Shown piece by piece: positions 61,296 through 64,000 of a stretch of 64,000 nt of DNA (its first letter is position 1; the number at the start of each line of letters is the position of its first letter). The position numbers and the translations under genes were made by a program. Location: the NCBI GenBank assembly GCA_964393035.1, contig CAYMRX010000001.1, positions 372,001-436,000 on the forward strand, in the 5' to 3' direction. The stretch is from Tabrizicola_A sp964393035 (GTDB taxonomy: Bacteria > Pseudomonadota > Alphaproteobacteria > Rhodobacterales > Rhodobacteraceae). A model generated the notes under the pieces. The model was given only the letters and a program-made list of their open reading frames with translations, searched no databases and was not told the DNA's origin.

Positions 61296-61900
61296 TGCCC
61301 GCCGATCTGGCAAAGACAATCAGGGGCCTTGCTCCCTCGCAAGGGCGGTATCTTGTCGCCCTTGCCGGACCTCCCGGCGCTGGCAAGTCCACGCTGGCCG
61401 CCGAACTTGTCACCGCCCTTGGGCTTGGCGCCAAGGCCGTCCCGATGGACGGTTTCCACTATGACAACGCCGTGCTGATCGCCCGGGGTGCCCGCAATCG
61501 CAAAGGCGCCCCGGACACCTTTGATGTGCAGGGGTTTCGCCATCTGCTGACCCGCCTGCGGGTTGAGGAGGAGGTGGCCATTCCCCTCTTTGACCGCAAT
61601 CTGGAAATCAGCCGGGCCGGGGCCGACATTGTTGGGCCGGAGGATCGCATCCTGATCGTCGAGGGCAATTATCTTCTGCTGAACGAAGCCCCCTGGCCCG
61701 ATCTTGCGCCCCTTTTTGACCTGACAATCTGGATCGACGTGCCAGAGGCGGAACTGGACCGCCGCCTCATGGACCGCTGGGCGCATTATGGCAAAACCCC
61801 GGATGAGGCGCGGGCTTGGATCGACGGCAATGACATGCCAAACATCCGCCGCGTCGCCCAAGGTTCGCGCCCCGCCGATCTGGTGATCCGGCAGGGCTGA
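61292..61900 (+). CDS. frcK: FrcK-type kinase (P-loop sugar/nucleoside kinase)
   Basis: 202 residues: Walker A ALAGPPGAGKSTLAAELV, MDGFHYDNAVL, RILIVEGNYLLLNEAPWPDL and LDRRLMDRW. P-loop kinase of the pantothenate/uridine-kinase-like class that accompanies frcBCA. Phosphorylation of the imported sugar is presumed; S. meliloti FrcK is also proposed only as a kinase. Two ATGs adjacent (61292, 61295); coupled to frcA. Confidence 0.85.
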   Translation: MMPADLAKTIRGLAPSQGRYLVALAGPPGAGKSTLAAELVTALGLGAKAVPMDGFHYDNAVLIARGARNRKGAPDTFDVQGFRHLLTRLRVEEEVAIPLFDRNLEISRAGADIVGPEDRILIVEGNYLLLNEAPWPDLAPLFDLTIWIDVPEAELDRRLMDRWAHYGKTPDEARAWIDGNDMPNIRRVAQGSRPADLVIRQG

Positions 61901-61906
61901 AGCGGG

Positions 61907-62470
61907 TCAGATCACCGATTTCGCGGTCACTTCCAAGGCATGCAACAGCCCTTGGGCCGAGGAGCGCGGGCCATACAGCGTGACCGATGCGGCCGAATGG
62001 CGGATCAGATAGACGCCAAGATGCTCCATCACCGTGCGGCTGGCAAAGCCATCGGGCAGGGTTGCCAGATCAAGGTTCGAAAGCCGCTCGAACAGCACCA
62101 CCAGCCCCGCGCCCGACACATCGAGCCGCACCCAGGCGTCGGTCTGCTCGGTGATCGAGGCGGTTTCACCAAAGGCGGGTTTCAGCGCCGCAACGATATC
62201 TTCATGCGTGGCGAAATCGGCTTCGACAAACCACATCTCGGGCGTGACCCAGAACGCGCTGAACACCTTGCCGGCTTCATGGGTGGACGCCCCCGGCAAG
62301 GGAACCCCGGCCAGTTTCGCCGCAGCGACAAAGCCTTTGTCTTGCCCCCGCCGCAGCGCAACCGAGGCCAGAGCCACATCAAACCGCTCGGCAATCCGGT
62401 AGGGGCCGATTTGAACCACTTCCGCCGCGTCATGCCCCAAGGCGGTCAGGGCTTTCCATTGATTAGCCAC
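61907..62470 (-). CDS. soxG: Sarcosine oxidase gamma subunit / N-methylglutamate dehydrogenase MgdD-like
   Basis: 187 residues of SoxG family: KALTALGHDAAEVVQIGPYRIAERFDVALASVALRRG (in parts), WFVEADFATHEDIVAAL, VRLDVSGAGLVVLFERLSNLDL and the final YLIRHSAASVTLYGPRSSA. GTG start at 62470 overlaps the upstream gene stop (GTGGCTAA) with GAGGGGGAGCG upstream. The same fold serves as MgdD in N-methylglutamate dehydrogenase; the sequence alone does not separate the two. Convergent with frcK. Confidence 0.8.
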   Translation of the reverse strand: MANQWKALTALGHDAAEVVQIGPYRIAERFDVALASVALRRGQDKGFVAAAKLAGVPLPGASTHEAGKVFSAFWVTPEMWFVEADFATHEDIVAALKPAFGETASITEQTDAWVRLDVSGAGLVVLFERLSNLDLATLPDGFASRTVMEHLGVYLIRHSAASVTLYGPRSSAQGLLHALEVTAKSVI

Positions 62471-64000
62471 GAAGACGCTCCCCCTCAGGATCAAAGAAAT
62501 GCGGGCTGACGATTTCAACCTCGGTATCTGTCTTGGTCAGGAAGTTGACCGCGCGCATCCGACGGCCGATCTTTTGATCCCCCGCTTTCAGATAGCCCAG
62601 TGCGATATCCGACCCCAGATGCGGGCTGTAAACCTTGGATGTCAGCCAGCCACCATCCGAAGCCAATTCCACCGGTGCGCCAATTTCCATGAAATGACTG
62701 CCCGCCGAAATCGACCCCTGCGGATCGACGGGCTTCACTCCGACCAGCCTGTAACCATCATCGCGGGTCATCCCCTCACGGCTCGACAACACCATGCCGA
62801 TGCTGTCCTTCTTCTTCGACACCATCTTGCCAAGGCCCATGTTCAAGGCGGTGGATTGGCCGTTCAGCTCACCCCCCGCCACATGGCCCTTTTCGATGCG
62901 CATCACGCCAAGGGCTTCGGTGCCGTAAACCACGGCGTCAAACTCGGCCCCGGCCTCCACCAGTTTGCGGATCAAGGCATCGCCATAGCGCGTCGGAACG
63001 GCGATTTCATAGGCCAACTCACCCGAGAACGAGATGCGGAACAGCCGCGCCCTGAGGCCGCCGATGGTGATATTCCCCGCCCCCATATAGGGGAAGGCCG
63101 CATCGGAAATGTCCTGATCCACGATCTTTTGCAGCAATTTCCGCGCGTTGGGCCCGGCCACCGAATATTGCGCCCAAGCCTCGGTGGTCGAGATGATCTG
63201 CACATCCATATCCGGCCACAGGCACTGGCGGCAGTATTCCAGATGCCGGAATACCGTCACCGCATTGGCCGTGGTGGTGGTCATGACATATTCATGCTCC
63301 CCCATCCGCGCCGTGGTGCCATCGTCAAACACCATGCCATCTTCGCGCAGCATCAGCCCATAACGGCACTTGCCCACCGCCAAAGTGCTGAAGGTGTTGG
63401 AATAGACCTTGTCCAGAAAGGCGCCCGCATCGGTGCCCTGAATGTCGATCTTTCCCAGCGTGGTCACATCGCAAATGCCCACCGATTTGCGCGTCGCCAG
63501 AACCTCACGGTCCACGCTTTCGCGCCAAGTGGTTTCTCCCGGGCGCGGCAGCCATTGCAGGCGCAGCCAATTGCCGACCTCGACAAAGATCGCGCCCTGT
63601 TCGCTGGCCCATTTGTGCGAGGGCGTCAGGCGGAAGGGCTTGAATTCCTTGCCGCGCGACCGCCCCGCCAGCGTGCCCATGGCCACCGGCGTATAGGGCG
63701 GGCGGTAGATCGTCGTCCCCGTGGCAGGAATCGACTGCCCCGTCAGTTCGGCCATCACGGCCAGACCCAAGACGTTCCCGGTCTTGCCCTGATCGGTCGC
63801 CATCCCCAGCGTGGTATAGCGTTTCAGATGCTCGACAGAGGTGAAGTTCTCCTTATGGGCAAGCTTCACATCCTTGACCGTCACATCGTTCTGCGGGTCG
63901 ATCCACGCCCGGCCCTTGCCCTCATGGACATACCACAGGGGCGAGATTGCCACCGGCGCATCCTCGGCCTGCGGCAGATCGGCCGCCGTGGCGCTGATGC
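62463..64000 (-). CDS. soxA: Sarcosine oxidase alpha subunit / MgdC-like, C-terminal part (runs off right edge)
   Basis: The frame is open to the window edge, giving the last 511 residues of a protein normally about 1000 long. Visible: VAISPLWYVHEGKGRAWIDP, NDVTVKDVKLAHKENFTSVEH, TLGMATDQGKTGN and then a GcvT-like folate domain with VGICDVTTLGKIDIQGTDA, YSVAGPNARKLLQKIV and RIEKGHVAGGELNG. The N-terminal flavin part lies outside. Can be sarcosine oxidase or the alpha subunit (MgdC) of N-methylglutamate dehydrogenase. The mgs genes at the other end of the window make the second possible. Confidence 0.85.
   Translation of the reverse strand, partial: ISATAADLPQAEDAPVAISPLWYVHEGKGRAWIDPQNDVTVKDVKLAHKENFTSVEHLKRYTTLGMATDQGKTGNVLGLAVMAELTGQSIPATGTTIYRPPYTPVAMGTLAGRSRGKEFKPFRLTPSHKWASEQGAIFVEVGNWLRLQWLPRPGETTWRESVDREVLATRKSVGICDVTTLGKIDIQGTDAGAFLDKVYSNTFSTLAVGKCRYGLMLREDGMVFDDGTTARMGEHEYVMTTTTANAVTVFRHLEYCRQCLWPDMDVQIISTTEAWAQYSVAGPNARKLLQKIVDQDISDAAFPYMGAGNITIGGLRARLFRISFSGELAYEIAVPTRYGDALIRKLVEAGAEFDAVVYGTEALGVMRIEKGHVAGGELNGQSTALNMGLGKMVSKKKDSIGMVLSSREGMTRDDGYRLVGVKPVDPQGSISAGSHFMEIGAPVELASDGGWLTSKVYSPHLGSDIALGYLKAGDQKIGRRMRAVNFLTKTDTEVEIVSPHFFDPEGERLRG

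Overview
The window comes from a high-GC alphaproteobacterium, almost certainly a member of the Rhodobacteraceae (Roseobacter/Rhodobacter/Gemmobacter type). The evidence is gene content: a trimethylamine/methylamine module of the kind known from Ruegeria, a chvE-gguAB sugar importer with a GbpR-type LysR regulator, an frcBCAK fructose importer, a two-domain ALDH16-type aldehyde dehydrogenase, a MoxR-DUF58-DUF4159 operon, and DUF1285, COQ9 and YbjN proteins. No rRNA, tRNA, CRISPR array, phage gene or transposase was seen, so this looks like chromosomal backbone carrying several metabolic modules.

Layout. 1-15575 is a methylated-amine region. It holds a truncated APC permease, trimethylamine monooxygenase (tmm), a universal stress protein, gamma-glutamylmethylamide synthetase (gmaS) and N-methylglutamate synthase (mgsABC). 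Divergent from mgsA is a set of three tiny membrane proteins plus an APC permease. Then come two small envelope proteins, an XRE-cupin regulator, an EamA exporter, trimethylamine-N-oxide demethylase (tdm) and a truncated globin. The genes cover TMA to TMAO to dimethylamine (Tmm, Tdm) and methylamine to gamma-glutamylmethylamide to N-methylglutamate (GmaS, MgsABC). Dimethylamine monooxygenase is not in the window. A sarcosine-oxidase/N-methylglutamate-dehydrogenase-type operon enters from the right edge (61907-64000).

15603-28115 is a galactose/arabinose catabolic locus: gbpR, divergent from chvE-gguA-gguB-gguC, an IlvD/Edd sugar-acid dehydratase, a galactose/arabinose dehydrogenase, ketoglutarate semialdehyde dehydrogenase, dgoK, dgoA and an SMP-30 lactonase. 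The last four overlap by ATGA junctions. Together they encode uptake plus a De Ley-Doudoroff route for galactose and a Weimberg-type route for L-arabinose.

28331-49148 is mostly housekeeping: YbjN, proC, a CsaA-like protein, a 2-hydroxyacid dehydrogenase, a four-gene MoxR/BatA-like membrane operon, DUF1285, hydroxypyruvate isomerase, a zinc-finger protein, polA, a frameshifted DUF2798 gene, DUF1203, HIT, a glycosyltransferase, two separate sulfotransferases, a quinone oxidoreductase, COQ9 and rpsU. 49206-56253 carries aqpS-arsC, an lrp/ald divergent pair, mscL, and a deoC-ALDH16 pair that would handle deoxyribose phosphate and its acetaldehyde product. 56415-61900 is a fructose-type module: ROK repressor and FucU/RbsD mutarotase, divergent from frcBCAK.

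The least described features are: (i) a recurring TTTC-N-YTACAG-GAAA-like element near tmm, the mgsA/permease divergent region and the XRE-cupin gene, suggesting a local methylamine regulon; (ii) the three-small-protein plus APC permease set; (iii) a globin directly behind tdm; (iv) a family of intergenic inverted repeats; and (v) the frameshifted DUF2798 gene.
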